Of a DNA stretch of 32,505 nucleotides, positions 22,302-31,261 are shown piece by piece (position 1 is the stretch's first letter; each line of letters begins with the position of its first letter). The position numbers were made by a program, and so were the translations under genes. The notes under the pieces were generated by a model. The model ran no database searches. It worked only from the letters and a program-made list of their open reading frames with translations, and was not told the origin of the DNA. This DNA comes from Flavobacteriaceae bacterium UBA2765 (GTDB lineage: Bacteria; Bacteroidota; Bacteroidia; Flavobacteriales; Flavobacteriaceae): the NCBI GenBank assembly GCA_002352665.1, contig DEIV01000140.1, positions 14,435 to 46,939 of the forward strand, in the 5' to 3' direction.

Positions 22302-24761
22302 TTATTTAATTTCTGCCATTCCGTTTTTAACTATAGCAATCAATTGATCTTTATTTTCTGAGCTTAATTGTTGTTTAGCACCTTCAACTTGTTGCAGCAT
22401 TTGTTTGATAATCTTGTCGGCACCATATTGCTTGAATTGCTTTGCTTTTGATACAAAATCGTCTACCAATATCTTTGTGGCGTCTATATTATCACTTGCT
22501 GATATCCATTGAAATGCTTGTCCATACACAGCTTGTACTGCTGGATCTTGCGTAAAGAATAATCCTTTAATAATTTTATCGGCTACAAAAGGCATTTCTT
22601 TTTCATTTTGTTCTTTTACATAGACCTCAATTAAACTGGTAGCCATTCCATTTTTTGTCATCTTATCTGTAATGGAATTTACTTTCGTAACAGCGGCTTC
22701 TTTATCTAATGTGTATAATGCTGAGATTGCGTTAGACTGTACAGCAAATGACTTGCTCTGTAAAGCCTCTTTTAAAAGAGGTATATATTTGGCATCATTT
22801 AAAGCACCTAAAGCCTTAATAGCTTTGGCCCTTACCAATGTTTTTTTATCAGAAGCAGCTAGTTTTTCGATAGTCTTTATTATATCTTTATGACCATCAA
22901 CCTTAATCTTTTCTAATGCTAAAATTCTAAGTCTAAAATAACTATCATTCAAAGCCTTACTCAAAGTTGCCAATGCCTGTACATCAGACTGATCTTTTGC
23001 CAATGCCTCTATAGCATATCTTCTGTCAAGATAATTGGCGTCTTTATTATTATATTGATAGCTATAATTAGCTATTGATTTTTCATCTTCAATTTGAGCC
23101 AATAAAACCTTATCGGCATCTATATTGATCAATTGTGGTTTTGTATTGTATTTAATGGTGAATTTTTCCTCTTTATTTTTTACAATAATATGATACCTTT
23201 TAGGCTTATTGTTCTCATAAACATCTATATCTAGCGGAAATTCGTAGTTTTTATCAGTATTTTGTTTGATTACAATAGTAACCGATTTACCTTCATCGTT
23301 ATAAACATAGCTTACATTTAATTTAGGATGACCGGCACCAAAATACCATTGGTTAAAAAACGGATTTAAATCCTTACCACTCACCTTTTCAAAAGCCAAT
23401 CTTAATTGGTGTGCCTCTCCGGTTTGATATTTATAAGTGTTTAAATATTCTTTTAAACCTGCAAAAAAAGCTTTATCTCCTAATTTATTACGAAGCATAT
23501 GTAAAATATAGCCTCCTTTATTGTAAGAAACTGCATCAAACATATCCTCACGACTCTTATAGTTAAAGCGAACCAAATGTTTGACTTCATTTCTCCCATT
23601 AAAATACCCTTGAATATCTTGGTATCTATGCTCATCTGCATGATCTTTACCATATTTATATTCTCTCCATAAATATTCACTATAATTAGCAAAAGATTCA
23701 TTTACGGTGATATTACTCCAGCTTTCAGTAGTCACTAGATCTCCAAACCAATGGTGAAAAAGCTCGTGGGCAATAGTATCTTCCCATCCATTTTCATCAA
23801 TAAGCTGTCCGCTTGATTGTTGGGCATTTTCTGCATGTATCACCGCCGTTGTGTTTTCCATGGCTCCACTTACATAGTCTCTACATACAATCTGAGCGTA
23901 TTTTGGCCAAGGATATTCCACACCCGTTAACTTTGAAAAGAATCCAATCATTTCCGGCGTTAATCCGAATATCTCTTTAGCATAGGGTTCATAATCCTTT
24001 TCCACATAATAATCAACAGGAATATCATTCCAGGTATCTTTTACAACACTAAATTCACCTACACCCATAAAAAACAAATAAGGAGCATGCTTTTGATCTA
24101 ATTTCCAATAATCAGTTCTAGTACCATTGTCGTTTTCTGACTGGCTTTCTAAGATACCATTAGAAAGGGTGATAAATTTATTGGGGACTGTTATATAAAT
24201 TTCTTGTGTGGTCTTCTGATTTGGGCTATCAATAGTAGGAAACCAACAACTGCTAGATTCAGTTTCTCCTTGAGTCCAAATTTGCGTAGGTTTATTGGGG
24301 TCAGATTCGTCAGGATCAATAAAATACAATCCTTTTGCACTACTAATGGCAGTGCTTCCTTCTTGAGTTACTTCTTCAGGCCTTGCTGTATAAGAAATAT
24401 GTAAGGTATATTCTTCATCTTTTACGTAAATATTATCTAATTGAACTACCAATTGCTGTCCATCATAATCATATTTTAAAGCTTTCCCATCTTTAATCAC
24501 CTTATCAATTAACATCGCCTTAGCATCTAAAGTAACCGATTGAGTATTATAAAAATGAGGTTTTAGAGTGATCCACTCCTCACCTATCAATTGACGTTTT
24601 GCAAAATCAAATTTCACATTGAGTTTTGTATGTACTATATCATTTATTTTTTCTCTTTCTGCTCTATAAATATTTTCAACTTTAGTAGAATCTGCTTCTT
24701 GAGAAAAAGCAAAAAATACAGAAAACAAGGCAATTAAGATAAAAAGTGTAATTTTTTTCAT
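22302..24761 (-). CDS. Secreted M1-family zinc aminopeptidase with HEAT-like C-terminal part
   Basis: An 819-aa exported metallopeptidase that removes N-terminal residues from peptides. A signal peptide (MKKITLFILIALFSVFFAFS, cut before Q21) is followed by the M1 beta domain. The substrate-binding motif is GAMEN (299-303) and the zinc site is HELFHHW (332-338) with E355 in NESFA. Residues about 590-800 form repeated helical pairs like HEAT repeats (IKTIEKLAASDKKTLVRAKA), the usual C-terminal basket of the family. It has its own terminator and probably its own promoter, with TATATTTG on the minus strand at 24784-24791. It probably works in the periplasm to recover peptides. Confidence 0.94.
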   Translation of the reverse strand: MKKITLFILIALFSVFFAFSQEADSTKVENIYRAEREKINDIVHTKLNVKFDFAKRQLIGEEWITLKPHFYNTQSVTLDAKAMLIDKVIKDGKALKYDYDGQQLVVQLDNIYVKDEEYTLHISYTARPEEVTQEGSTAISSAKGLYFIDPDESDPNKPTQIWTQGETESSSCWFPTIDSPNQKTTQEIYITVPNKFITLSNGILESQSENDNGTRTDYWKLDQKHAPYLFFMGVGEFSVVKDTWNDIPVDYYVEKDYEPYAKEIFGLTPEMIGFFSKLTGVEYPWPKYAQIVCRDYVSGAMENTTAVIHAENAQQSSGQLIDENGWEDTIAHELFHHWFGDLVTTESWSNITVNESFANYSEYLWREYKYGKDHADEHRYQDIQGYFNGRNEVKHLVRFNYKSREDMFDAVSYNKGGYILHMLRNKLGDKAFFAGLKEYLNTYKYQTGEAHQLRLAFEKVSGKDLNPFFNQWYFGAGHPKLNVSYVYNDEGKSVTIVIKQNTDKNYEFPLDIDVYENNKPKRYHIIVKNKEEKFTIKYNTKPQLINIDADKVLLAQIEDEKSIANYSYQYNNKDANYLDRRYAIEALAKDQSDVQALATLSKALNDSYFRLRILALEKIKVDGHKDIIKTIEKLAASDKKTLVRAKAIKALGALNDAKYIPLLKEALQSKSFAVQSNAISALYTLDKEAAVTKVNSITDKMTKNGMATSLIEVYVKEQNEKEMPFVADKIIKGLFFTQDPAVQAVYGQAFQWISASDNIDATKILVDDFVSKAKQFKQYGADKIIKQMLQQVEGAKQQLSSENKDQLIAIVKNGMAEIK

Positions 24762-24783
24762 GTATTAAATTTAAATTAAAGCA

Positions 24784-24791
24784 CAAATATA
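24784..24791 (-). promoter_or_regulatory. -7 box (TATATTTG) of the M1 aminopeptidase gene
   Basis: A full TAnnTTTG match on the minus strand, 22 bases before the ATG. No TTG is found at the expected distance upstream. Confidence 0.4.
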
Positions 24792-24820
24792 ATATTTTTG
24801 TTATTAATGAAAAGTTAAAA

Positions 24821-24853
24821 TAAAAAATCCTGTTTACATTATGTAAACAGGAT
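24821..24853 (-). terminator. Rho-independent terminator of the sigma/DUF4252 operon
   Basis: ATCCTGTTTAC (24827-24837) pairs perfectly with GTAAACAGGAT (24843-24853). Read on the minus strand, the stem is followed by TTTTTTATTTT. It lies 100 bases after the last gene of the operon. Confidence 0.8.
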
Positions 24854-24952
24854 CTACCTTATAAAATTCTGAAACAAGTTTAGAATGACGTACTAAGTAA
24901 ATTTATGAGCCTTAACGCATCATCAATCCTAGATATTTAAAAAGTAAAAAAA

Positions 24953-25501
24953 TTAAGATTTTATATTTTTAAATAAGCCTTCTAATTTTTTAAATTCCTT
25001 TGAATCAACATTTTTGATTTTCCCCATTAGCTTTGCCATTTTACCAGGCTCCATTTTATCTCCTAAAACCCTAACCAATGCAAAACCTTGTGCTTTATCA
25101 GCAGCATAAATTATAAATTCGTCAACAGTAGCATCACTTTCATTGCCTTCATATTTTAAAACTATGTTTACACCTTTATCTTTTACACTTATTAATTCTT
25201 GATATTTAGTGTCTTTAATAATGGCTTTAACCTTTTGTTCTTCAATTTTATATTCAGCTGTATTAGCATCATCCTTAACAAAAGCCAGAATATTTAACTT
25301 TTTCAATGTTGATAAAGCATCTCTATCTTCTTGAGAAACATATTCTTTCAGATCTATTACGCTTGCCGGAATATCTAAAGAAATAAAATTCTTATTGTCT
25401 GCATTGTCTATATAATATTTCTGTAACGACGGACTGCTGGCACAAGACGCAAATAGACCGGCAAAAATAATAAGGCCTAATATTTTGATTGTTTTATTCA
25501 T
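24953..25501 (-). CDS. DUF4252 lipoprotein
   Basis: A 182-aa lipoprotein. MNKTIKILGLIIFAGLFASC is the signal, with the cysteine at residue 20. The mature part matches DUF4252: SLDIPASVIDLK, LKKLNILAFVKD, and ELISVKDKGVNIVLKYEGN, with FIIYAADKAQGFALVRVLGD near the end. Its middle resembles the neighbouring DUF4252 protein (SVKDKEGNVKIYIREG), so the two arose by duplication. Both are exported products of an ECF sigma operon. Their function is unknown; in this context they are likely cell envelope proteins related to a stress response. Confidence 0.88.
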   Translation of the reverse strand: MNKTIKILGLIIFAGLFASCASSPSLQKYYIDNADNKNFISLDIPASVIDLKEYVSQEDRDALSTLKKLNILAFVKDDANTAEYKIEEQKVKAIIKDTKYQELISVKDKGVNIVLKYEGNESDATVDEFIIYAADKAQGFALVRVLGDKMEPGKMAKLMGKIKNVDSKEFKKLEGLFKNIKS

Positions 25502-25507
25502 GACAAA

Positions 25508-26053
25508 TTAGTTTTTATTTGCTTTTTTTAAATGATCACCTCCTGGAATATTCATTTCTTTTGTCAATTCTGAGATCTTATTTAAGTCAATATCTCCAGT
25601 TATAGAAACGATTACGGCTTCGGGCTTACGTTCTTCATCTTTCATATGTGTACTTATACCGTCAATAAACATAAAGAGTTCTTTTACATGGTCTTCATCT
25701 TTACCTTCTCTGATGTAAATCTTTACATTACCTTCTTTATCTTTAACACTCATTAGCTCAGACAAATTAGCTGACTTTAAATAACTTGCTACTTTAGCTT
25801 TCATATCGGCAGCAATACTGGCATTTTCTGTAGCCAATACTCTTAAATTATCTAGACTATTTACAAGACTAATATATTCTTTAGCTTCATCAGTTTCACC
25901 GGAAACTTTTCCCATTAAGGAAAACATTTTTTTGTTTACAGTTACTACTGATACATCATCCATATCTGCAAACTTATCAAATGTTGATTGTGCAAAGGTG
26001 AATAATGGGGCTATAGCTATGACCAATGCCATAATTAAATTTTTTGTTTTCAT
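25508..26053 (-). CDS. DUF4252 exported protein
   Basis: From ATG 26053 this is a 181-aa protein starting MKTKNLIMALVIAIAPLFTF with a cleavable signal peptide ending AQ; an upstream in-frame ATG at 26080 would add nine polar residues before the signal and is less likely. The mature part follows DUF4252: FDKFADMDDVSVVTVNKKMF, LDNLRVLATE, LSELMSVKDKEGNVKIYIRE, and VSITGDIDLNKISELTKEM. It lacks a lipobox cysteine, unlike its paralogue six bases downstream. It is the third gene of the sigma-factor operon. Confidence 0.88.
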   Translation of the reverse strand: MKTKNLIMALVIAIAPLFTFAQSTFDKFADMDDVSVVTVNKKMFSLMGKVSGETDEAKEYISLVNSLDNLRVLATENASIAADMKAKVASYLKSANLSELMSVKDKEGNVKIYIREGKDEDHVKELFMFIDGISTHMKDEERKPEAVIVSITGDIDLNKISELTKEMNIPGGDHLKKANKN

Positions 26054-26087
26054 CTTTCTATTTTTATTGATAGTATTCATAATTTTC

Positions 26088-26525
26088 TTATTTATTTGTT
26101 ATAAAAATTTTGTTTTGTGTTTTTTCAAATTCTCTTAATCCGGCAATTGCAACGGAGCTCCCTTTATTTAGATTTTTAGAGACCATTTGGAGTGCTTTCT
26201 GAGTTTCTTGATAGGCAAATTCAGCTTCTTTTTTTTCTAAATCATTAATAGTATTAGCATTATATGTGTAAATACTAAACATGATAGCTATTGCAGCTGC
26301 TACTGACAACCATTTCCAATATGTTTTTTTAGTTTTTAAAGGAATGCTTTTAGTAAAACGTTCTGCATTGCTCTCATCAAAATAATTAAACATAGCTTGA
26401 TATTCTAACAAGTGACCCGGTACATCAGTCTGTTGAAAATAGTCTTTTAGTTCCTGTTCTTCTTGTAATGAAGTTTCAGCATTTTCATATTTTTCAATGA
26501 GTTTTTCTATGTTAGCTAATTCCAT
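26088..26525 (-). CDS. Probable anti-sigma factor-like membrane protein
   Basis: A 145-aa protein. The cytoplasmic N-terminal part starts ELANIEKLIEKYENAETSLQ with EEQELKDYF, the pattern of small Bacteroidota anti-sigma-like proteins. One transmembrane helix follows at about residues 70-86 (WLSVAAAIAIMFSIYTY). The remaining part is outside, with a conserved GLREFEKTQNKIF end. Its start overlaps the sigma factor gene's end by 14 bases, so the two are translationally coupled. It should hold the sigma factor at the membrane. This rests on position, size and layout rather than a recognised anti-sigma motif. Confidence 0.7.
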   Translation of the reverse strand: MELANIEKLIEKYENAETSLQEEQELKDYFQQTDVPGHLLEYQAMFNYFDESNAERFTKSIPLKTKKTYWKWLSVAAAIAIMFSIYTYNANTINDLEKKEAEFAYQETQKALQMVSKNLNKGSSVAIAGLREFEKTQNKIFITNK

Positions 26526-27021
26526 AGTTTTGTTGTTTTATCAATTGTTCTCTAATTGTTTTTCTCGCTCTAGACAGTGCCACACGCACTGCTGTAGGTT
26601 GTAAGTCAAGAATCTTGCCAATTTCTTCAAATTCAAAATTTTCAATATCTCTTAACTGCATTATTATTTTTTGTTTTTCAGGTAAATCTGTCATCAATTG
26701 ATGTACCCTACTTACACAATCCTTAAGTTCAATACTCCGTTCTAAGGATAGATTATTGTCTTTATAATTACTGTGTACCAAACTTAAATTGTTTGATCGT
26801 TTTGCCTTTAATTGATCTAAACAATAATTTTTTGTCATGGTCATGGCAAATGCTTCAACACTTCTATATTCGCTCAATTTGTTTTTATTCTTCCATAACT
26901 TTAAGAATAGATCCTGAGTAGCATCTTCAGCCTCATCTATAGAAATCAATAATCTCTTAGCCAATCTAAAAACTTTGTCTTTTAATGGTAAAACTGTATT
27001 TACAAATTCAGCTTGATTCAT
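26512..27021 (-). CDS. ECF-type RNA polymerase sigma factor
   Basis: A 169-aa sigma-70 family protein with only regions 2 and 4. Region 2 (about 10-80) has DEAEDATQDLFLKLWKNKNK and TMTKNYCLDQLKAKR. Region 4 (about 105-160) has LPEKQKIIMQLRDIENFEFE and IGKILDLQPTAVRVALSRAR, the -35 recognition helix. It leads an operon with the membrane protein and two DUF4252 genes. A minus-strand TAAGTTTG at 27056-27063 is a possible primary -7 box. The signal it answers to is unknown; cell envelope stress is a reasonable guess from its exported targets. Confidence 0.93.
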   Translation of the reverse strand: MNQAEFVNTVLPLKDKVFRLAKRLLISIDEAEDATQDLFLKLWKNKNKLSEYRSVEAFAMTMTKNYCLDQLKAKRSNNLSLVHSNYKDNNLSLERSIELKDCVSRVHQLMTDLPEKQKIIMQLRDIENFEFEEIGKILDLQPTAVRVALSRARKTIREQLIKQQNYGIS

Positions 27022-27055
27022 TTTGGTTTGATTATTGCTACTTATTAATGCACTA

Positions 27056-27063
27056 CAAACTTA
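27056..27063 (-). promoter_or_regulatory. -7 box (TAAGTTTG) of the sigma operon
   Basis: Matches TAnnTTTG on the minus strand, 34 bases before the ATG. No convincing -33 TTG is seen at the standard spacing. Confidence 0.35.
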
Positions 27064-27150
27064 AGACGATCAAGTATTACTTTTGTAACATGAGTGCATA
27101 TTTTTGTAATTATTTTTGCTACATTGCGACAAAATTTAAAAAAATACCAT

Positions 27151-28653
27151 ATGAAAAAAATTGCCTTAGCTACTGTTACTTTCCTTACCTTATTGTTTGT
27201 TAGCTGTACAACTAATGATGATACTGCACCAGAAACTACTGTTGAATTGAAAAATGAAATCAATGATTTTGTTTGGAGAGCTATGAATCATTGGTACTTT
27301 TGGCAATCAGATGTTGCCAGTTTGAATGATAATAAACTAGATGATATAGATACTTACTATAATTACTTAAATACATTTACAGATTCTGAACAATTGTTTG
27401 AAAGTTTGAAAAATAAAAATTTAGATGATTTTTCATGGTATATTAAAGATGTGGATGAGCAACTTAATGATTTTAAAGGAATCTCGGTTTCTTATGGGAT
27501 CAATTTGCCAAGATATTATGTCAATTCTGATAGTAATAGGTCTGGTATAGTCATTTATATTTCTTTTGTAGCGAAAGGCTCGCCAGCAGATTTAGCAGGA
27601 ATAAAAAGAGGTGATCTTATATATAAGGTTAATGGGGAAAAACTTAGTGAAAGCAATGTTTCATTGTTAGGTAAAATTTATAATAATCTTAAGATCACTA
27701 TTGGTATTGAAAGATTAGAAAATGGAAACGTTGTTGATAAAGGAGAGTTTGATCTTACGGCTGTTCAAATTTCTGAAAATCCAGTACACCATACTTCAAT
27801 AATTCAAGAGAAGGGAAAGAAAATAGGATATTTGGTTTATAACGCTTTCAATAGCACATACCACAGTGAACTAAATGATGTATTTGGTACATTTAAAAAT
27901 GAAAATATAGATGAGTTGATCTTGGATTTAAGATATAATGGCGGTGGTTCCGTATTAACATCAGCCTACCTTTCTAGTATGATTGAAGGTAGTAAAGCAG
28001 ATGGCTCACTTTTTGCTAGTCTTACCTTTAACAACAAAAGAAATGAAGAAAATGGAAGTAATTATCCTTTTTATGATGATGCCGCCTTATTTAATAAAGA
28101 GACTGGAGATTTTGAAAATAACTTTATACCAATTAACCGTTTAATGAATTTGAAGAGATTATATATTATTACATCTGTACAAACGGCCTCTGCAAGTGAA
28201 ATGATTATTAATGGACTTCGCCCTTTTATGGAGGTTGTTACCATAGGTACAACCACCTTAGGTAAAAATGAAGGTTCAATTACTTTGGTAGATGCACCCA
28301 AAAGCGGTGATAGTGAAATTTACACTAATATAAATGGTAGAAAGAAAAGTCATACCGTAGGTCTTCAACCAATAACTTTTCAAATTTATAACAGTTTAAA
28401 ACAGAATGATTACGGTGATGGTTTTCCTGCAAATGTTCCAATTGATGAAGCACAGTACACTTTTAATATTTTGGAGTTTGGAGACCCCAACGAAGTAATG
28501 CTTAGAACAGCTTTAAATGAAATATCTGGTGGAGCTAATAAACCTACGCAAACTAAATCTTTATTAAAAACAGGGAAACTAGATAAACTGAAAAATAGAA
28601 AATTTGAAGATGAAATGTATATTTTGCCAGAAGAAGGGTCGTTTTTAAAATAA
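27151..28653 (+). CDS. S41-family (C-terminal processing type) peptidase lipoprotein
   Basis: From ATG 27151 a 500-aa protein beginning MKKIALATVTFLTLLFVSC, a lipoprotein signal with C19. An in-frame ATG at 27094 would add 19 residues before the signal and is unlikely. A helical N-terminal domain (30-105) and a PDZ-like domain (about 110-205, SPADLAGIKRGDLIYKVNG) precede the S41 core. The core contains IDELILDLRYNGGGSV (253-268) and the nucleophile loop VQTASASEMIINGL (343-356), with a following TTLGKNEGS. It should cut proteins or peptides at the cell surface or in the periplasm using a Ser/Lys pair. It is divergent from the ECF operon. Confidence 0.9.
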   Translation: MKKIALATVTFLTLLFVSCTTNDDTAPETTVELKNEINDFVWRAMNHWYFWQSDVASLNDNKLDDIDTYYNYLNTFTDSEQLFESLKNKNLDDFSWYIKDVDEQLNDFKGISVSYGINLPRYYVNSDSNRSGIVIYISFVAKGSPADLAGIKRGDLIYKVNGEKLSESNVSLLGKIYNNLKITIGIERLENGNVVDKGEFDLTAVQISENPVHHTSIIQEKGKKIGYLVYNAFNSTYHSELNDVFGTFKNENIDELILDLRYNGGGSVLTSAYLSSMIEGSKADGSLFASLTFNNKRNEENGSNYPFYDDAALFNKETGDFENNFIPINRLMNLKRLYIITSVQTASASEMIINGLRPFMEVVTIGTTTLGKNEGSITLVDAPKSGDSEIYTNINGRKKSHTVGLQPITFQIYNSLKQNDYGDGFPANVPIDEAQYTFNILEFGDPNEVMLRTALNEISGGANKPTQTKSLLKTGKLDKLKNRKFEDEMYILPEEGSFLK

Positions 28654-28672
28654 ATGAAAAAAATCTATTATA

Positions 28673-28705
28673 AATCATCTAAGCTTTTGCTTAGATGATT
28701 TTTTT
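28673..28705 (+). terminator. Rho-independent terminator of the S41 peptidase gene
   Basis: Perfect 12-base arms AATCATCTAAGC (28673-28684) and GCTTAGATGATT (28689-28700) around TTTT, followed by five T. Confidence 0.9.
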
Positions 28706-28774
28706 ATGATATAATTTTAAATTTTCACAAAACTAGTGGTATCTGGGTATATTTAAAAACACCCAATTTCACTA

Positions 28775-28805
28775 TTGTTTCAATAATTAATTTAATCTAT
28801 TTTTG
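28775..28805 (+). promoter_or_regulatory. Bacteroidota-type promoter
   Basis: TTG at 28775-28777 and TATTTTTG at 28798-28805, 20 bases apart, precede the secreted protein gene by 30 bases. Both elements and the spacing fit the consensus. Confidence 0.6.
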
Positions 28806-28835
28806 AATATTATTAATCGTTAAACAATATTTATT

Positions 28836-30119
28836 ATGAAAAAAATTACTTTTTTGTTGATTATATTAACATTTATTTTAACCAATAACTCTTTTTCCCA
28901 AATACCAATGGATGATTTGTATTGTGGTAATGTATATACGTCTACTTCAAATCCAATACCATCGATGAGTTTATACATCCATTCACGAAAACCCGACTGC
29001 TCTGAGTATGATTTTTCTTTTTCTACAACTACACATTATGGTAGTTACCCTTCGAGTAAATTGTCTTATGTAATTAGAGTTTTTGATGTCGATGATAATG
29101 TTGTAGCTAGTTTTTACATTGATTCTAACGACTATGAATTTGAACGTGATGGGTTAAACGGAACTAAAATCTATTATTATAATTATGAAAATTTTGACTT
29201 ATCAAATTATACTGGAAATATTGAAGAATTAAGAGCTCAAGTATTTCGTTATAAGGTCAATGCATGTGTTTCGTACGGAGCTGAACTCGCTACTTTTATT
29301 AATATAACACCAAGTTCATATACAAGACAATATTTACCCCCATGCATTCCTAATGTTGATACAGATCGAGATAATGATGGTATAACGAATTCATCAGATA
29401 ATTGCCCAGATAATTATAACCCTGACCAAGCAGATAGTGATGGTGATGGCATAGGTGATGTATGTGATTCTACTAGTAAACCAGATTTAACTGCTGATAA
29501 ATCTAATATAATTATTTATAGTGATTGCTCAAGTTGTCCTTCCCAATTAAGTAATTTAGGGTCAAAAAGACATTTAGTCTATAAACAAGCAGGTAGTATA
29601 AATTTTCAACAAATGATTATAGATAATAAAGGTACTGCTAAGTCACCCAATTCAAAAGTGAATTTTTATTTCTCTGCAAATAGCAAATATGAATCGAATA
29701 ACGATACTAAGATAGGTTCTGTTTCTACACCAGAAATTAATCCGAATTCATATAAAGTTCTTTCTAAAACCCTTTTTGGTAATGACTTTCCTTCTGTATC
29801 CTCAGGTAATTATTATATTCTTATGATAATTGATGGTGATAAAAATGTTGATGAATCAGATGAAACTAATAATACTTTTAGTATTCCTATAACATTAAAG
29901 CAAAATGTATTTGGTAAGCCTATTGATTTAAATGGTTTAAACAGCTTTTCTCATAAACCGTATAGTCTTTATATATATAATTTTCATGGTAAATTAATAA
30001 AAAAAGTGGAGGTTAATGATAAGGGTGATGAAATTAGTTCAGTTAAAAACTTACCTAATGGAATGTATATATTAAATTCTATAAATGGAAGCAGAAAAAT
30101 TAGTGTTAACAATAATTAG
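28836..30119 (+). CDS. Secreted protein with thrombospondin type 3, CARDB and T9SS sorting domains
   Basis: A 427-aa exported protein. A signal peptide (residues 1-21, ending NNSFSQ) is followed by a beta-rich domain of unknown type (about 25-165). A calcium-binding thrombospondin type 3 repeat lies at 175-211 (DTDRDNDGITNSSDNCPDNY and DSDGDGIGDVCD). A CARDB-like domain spans about 216-353 (KPDLTADKSNI through DGDKNVDESDETNNTFSIP). The end (about 365-427: YSLYIYNFHGKLIKKVEVND, then LPNGMYILNSINGSRKISV) is a type A C-terminal signal of the type IX secretion system. The protein is therefore sent to the cell surface or released. It is a single gene between its own promoter and terminator. Binding partner unknown. 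Confidence 0.88.
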   Translation: MKKITFLLIILTFILTNNSFSQIPMDDLYCGNVYTSTSNPIPSMSLYIHSRKPDCSEYDFSFSTTTHYGSYPSSKLSYVIRVFDVDDNVVASFYIDSNDYEFERDGLNGTKIYYYNYENFDLSNYTGNIEELRAQVFRYKVNACVSYGAELATFINITPSSYTRQYLPPCIPNVDTDRDNDGITNSSDNCPDNYNPDQADSDGDGIGDVCDSTSKPDLTADKSNIIIYSDCSSCPSQLSNLGSKRHLVYKQAGSINFQQMIIDNKGTAKSPNSKVNFYFSANSKYESNNDTKIGSVSTPEINPNSYKVLSKTLFGNDFPSVSSGNYYILMIIDGDKNVDESDETNNTFSIPITLKQNVFGKPIDLNGLNSFSHKPYSLYIYNFHGKLIKKVEVNDKGDEISSVKNLPNGMYILNSINGSRKISVNNN

Positions 30120-30140
30120 CCTGTTAATCTATTTTAAATC

Positions 30141-30168
30141 AAAAAGAGTCAGTTAATTGACTCTTTTT
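30141..30168. terminator. Rho-independent terminator
   Basis: AAAAAGAGTCA (30141-30151) pairs perfectly with TGACTCTTTTT (30158-30168), loop GTTAAT, then more T. It ends the secreted protein gene, 22 bases after its stop. Confidence 0.88.
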
Positions 30169-30187
30169 TTTATACTTCTAACTATCT

Positions 30188-30195
30188 TATATTTG
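30188..30195 (+). promoter_or_regulatory. -7 box (TATATTTG) just before the S4 gene
   Basis: A full TAnnTTTG match ends four bases before GTG 30200, so the message may start at or very near the start codon. No good -33 element is seen. Confidence 0.45.
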
Positions 30196-30199
30196 CAAC

Positions 30200-30565
30200 G
30201 TGAGAATAGATAAATATCTTTGGTCAATACGCTATTACAAAACAAGGAGTATAGCTACTGAGGCCTGTAAAAAAGGTCATGTTAAGATCAATGCTGTAAA
30301 TGCTAAGCCTTCAAAAGAAGTGTTTATTGGTGAAAAAATTCTAATTAGAAAAAATCAAATCAATTATGAATTGGAGGTAATTAATTTGCCTCCAAGTCGT
30401 GTTGGTGCTAAACTGGTAGATCTATACCGAAAAGATATTACCCCTAAAGAGGCTTTTGAAAATGCCGAATTGCTTAAATACTCAAAAGACTACTATCGTA
30501 AAAAAGGTACTGGTAGGCCGACTAAAAAAGATAGAAGAGATTTAGAAGAGTATACAGATGAATAG
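30200..30565 (+). CDS. S4-domain RNA-binding protein (Hsp15-like), GTG start
   Basis: A 121-aa basic protein. The S4 RNA-binding motif is at the N-terminus: (M)RIDKYLWSIRYYKTRSIATE, ACKKGHVKINAVNAKPSKEV. The C-terminal part is lysine- and arginine-rich (KKGTGRPTKKDRRDLEEYTD). This is the layout of Hsp15 (HslR), which binds stalled 50S subunits with attached peptidyl-tRNA. GTG 30200 is the only start that keeps the first S4 residues. Its end overlaps the methyltransferase start by eight bases, so the two are coupled. Confidence 0.88.
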   Translation: MRIDKYLWSIRYYKTRSIATEACKKGHVKINAVNAKPSKEVFIGEKILIRKNQINYELEVINLPPSRVGAKLVDLYRKDITPKEAFENAELLKYSKDYYRKKGTGRPTKKDRRDLEEYTDE

Positions 30566-31148
30566 ATTTGATAAAAAGTTCTGGAAACAGAAATATAATA
30601 AAAATAAAACCGGTTGGGATATTGGCTATGCCTCTACACCACTTCAAATCTATTTTGAGCAATTGACTTCAGCGGATAAGAATATATCAATATTAATTCC
30701 CGGAGGTGGTAATGGCTATGAAGCTGAGTTTTTGTGCAGAATGGGGTTTAACAATGTTCATTTATTAGATATTGTGAAGCAGCCTTTGAAAAATTTACAT
30801 AAAAGGCTCCCTAATTTTCCTGAGAAAAATCTGATTAATGCTGATTTTTTTAAACATCAAGGCAATTATGACATCATAATAGAACAAACCTTCTTTTGTG
30901 CCTTAGACCCACAATTGAGAAAGGAATATGCCAAAAAAATGCATGAATTATTGGCAGATAATGGTAAATTAGTAGGATTGTTATTCGATTTTCCACTTAC
31001 TGATCAAGGGCCACCCTTTGGTGGTTCTAAACAAGAATATTTAGATACTTTTTCTGGACTTTTTGCGATAAAGGTTATGGAAAAATCATATAACTCTATT
31101 AAAGAACGGAGTGGCATGGAACAATTTATTATCTTTGAAAAGTTATAA
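30558..31148 (+). CDS. TPMT-family SAM-dependent methyltransferase
   Basis: A 196-aa methyltransferase of the thiopurine S-methyltransferase type. The N-terminal FWKQKYNKNKTGWDIGYAST is the family opening. Motif I is ILIPGGGNGYEAEFL (residues 45-59, where most SAM enzymes have E/DxGxGxG), followed by the acidic D71 in HLLDI. NADFF and EQTFFCALDPQLRKEY (109-124) are strongly family-typical, as is QGPPFGGS. Bacterial members methylate thiols, halides or selenium/tellurium compounds; the substrate here cannot be assigned. It is coupled to the S4 gene by an eight-base overlap. Confidence 0.88.
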   Translation: MNRFDKKFWKQKYNKNKTGWDIGYASTPLQIYFEQLTSADKNISILIPGGGNGYEAEFLCRMGFNNVHLLDIVKQPLKNLHKRLPNFPEKNLINADFFKHQGNYDIIIEQTFFCALDPQLRKEYAKKMHELLADNGKLVGLLFDFPLTDQGPPFGGSKQEYLDTFSGLFAIKVMEKSYNSIKERSGMEQFIIFEKL

Positions 31149-31261
31149 AATAACTTTAATCATCAATTCATGTTTAACATTATTCTAATTTGACTTGAAG
31201 CAAGAAGTTGGAAGTTTAAATATTGGATCAATACCAAATAAAACACCTAGAGAATACATCA

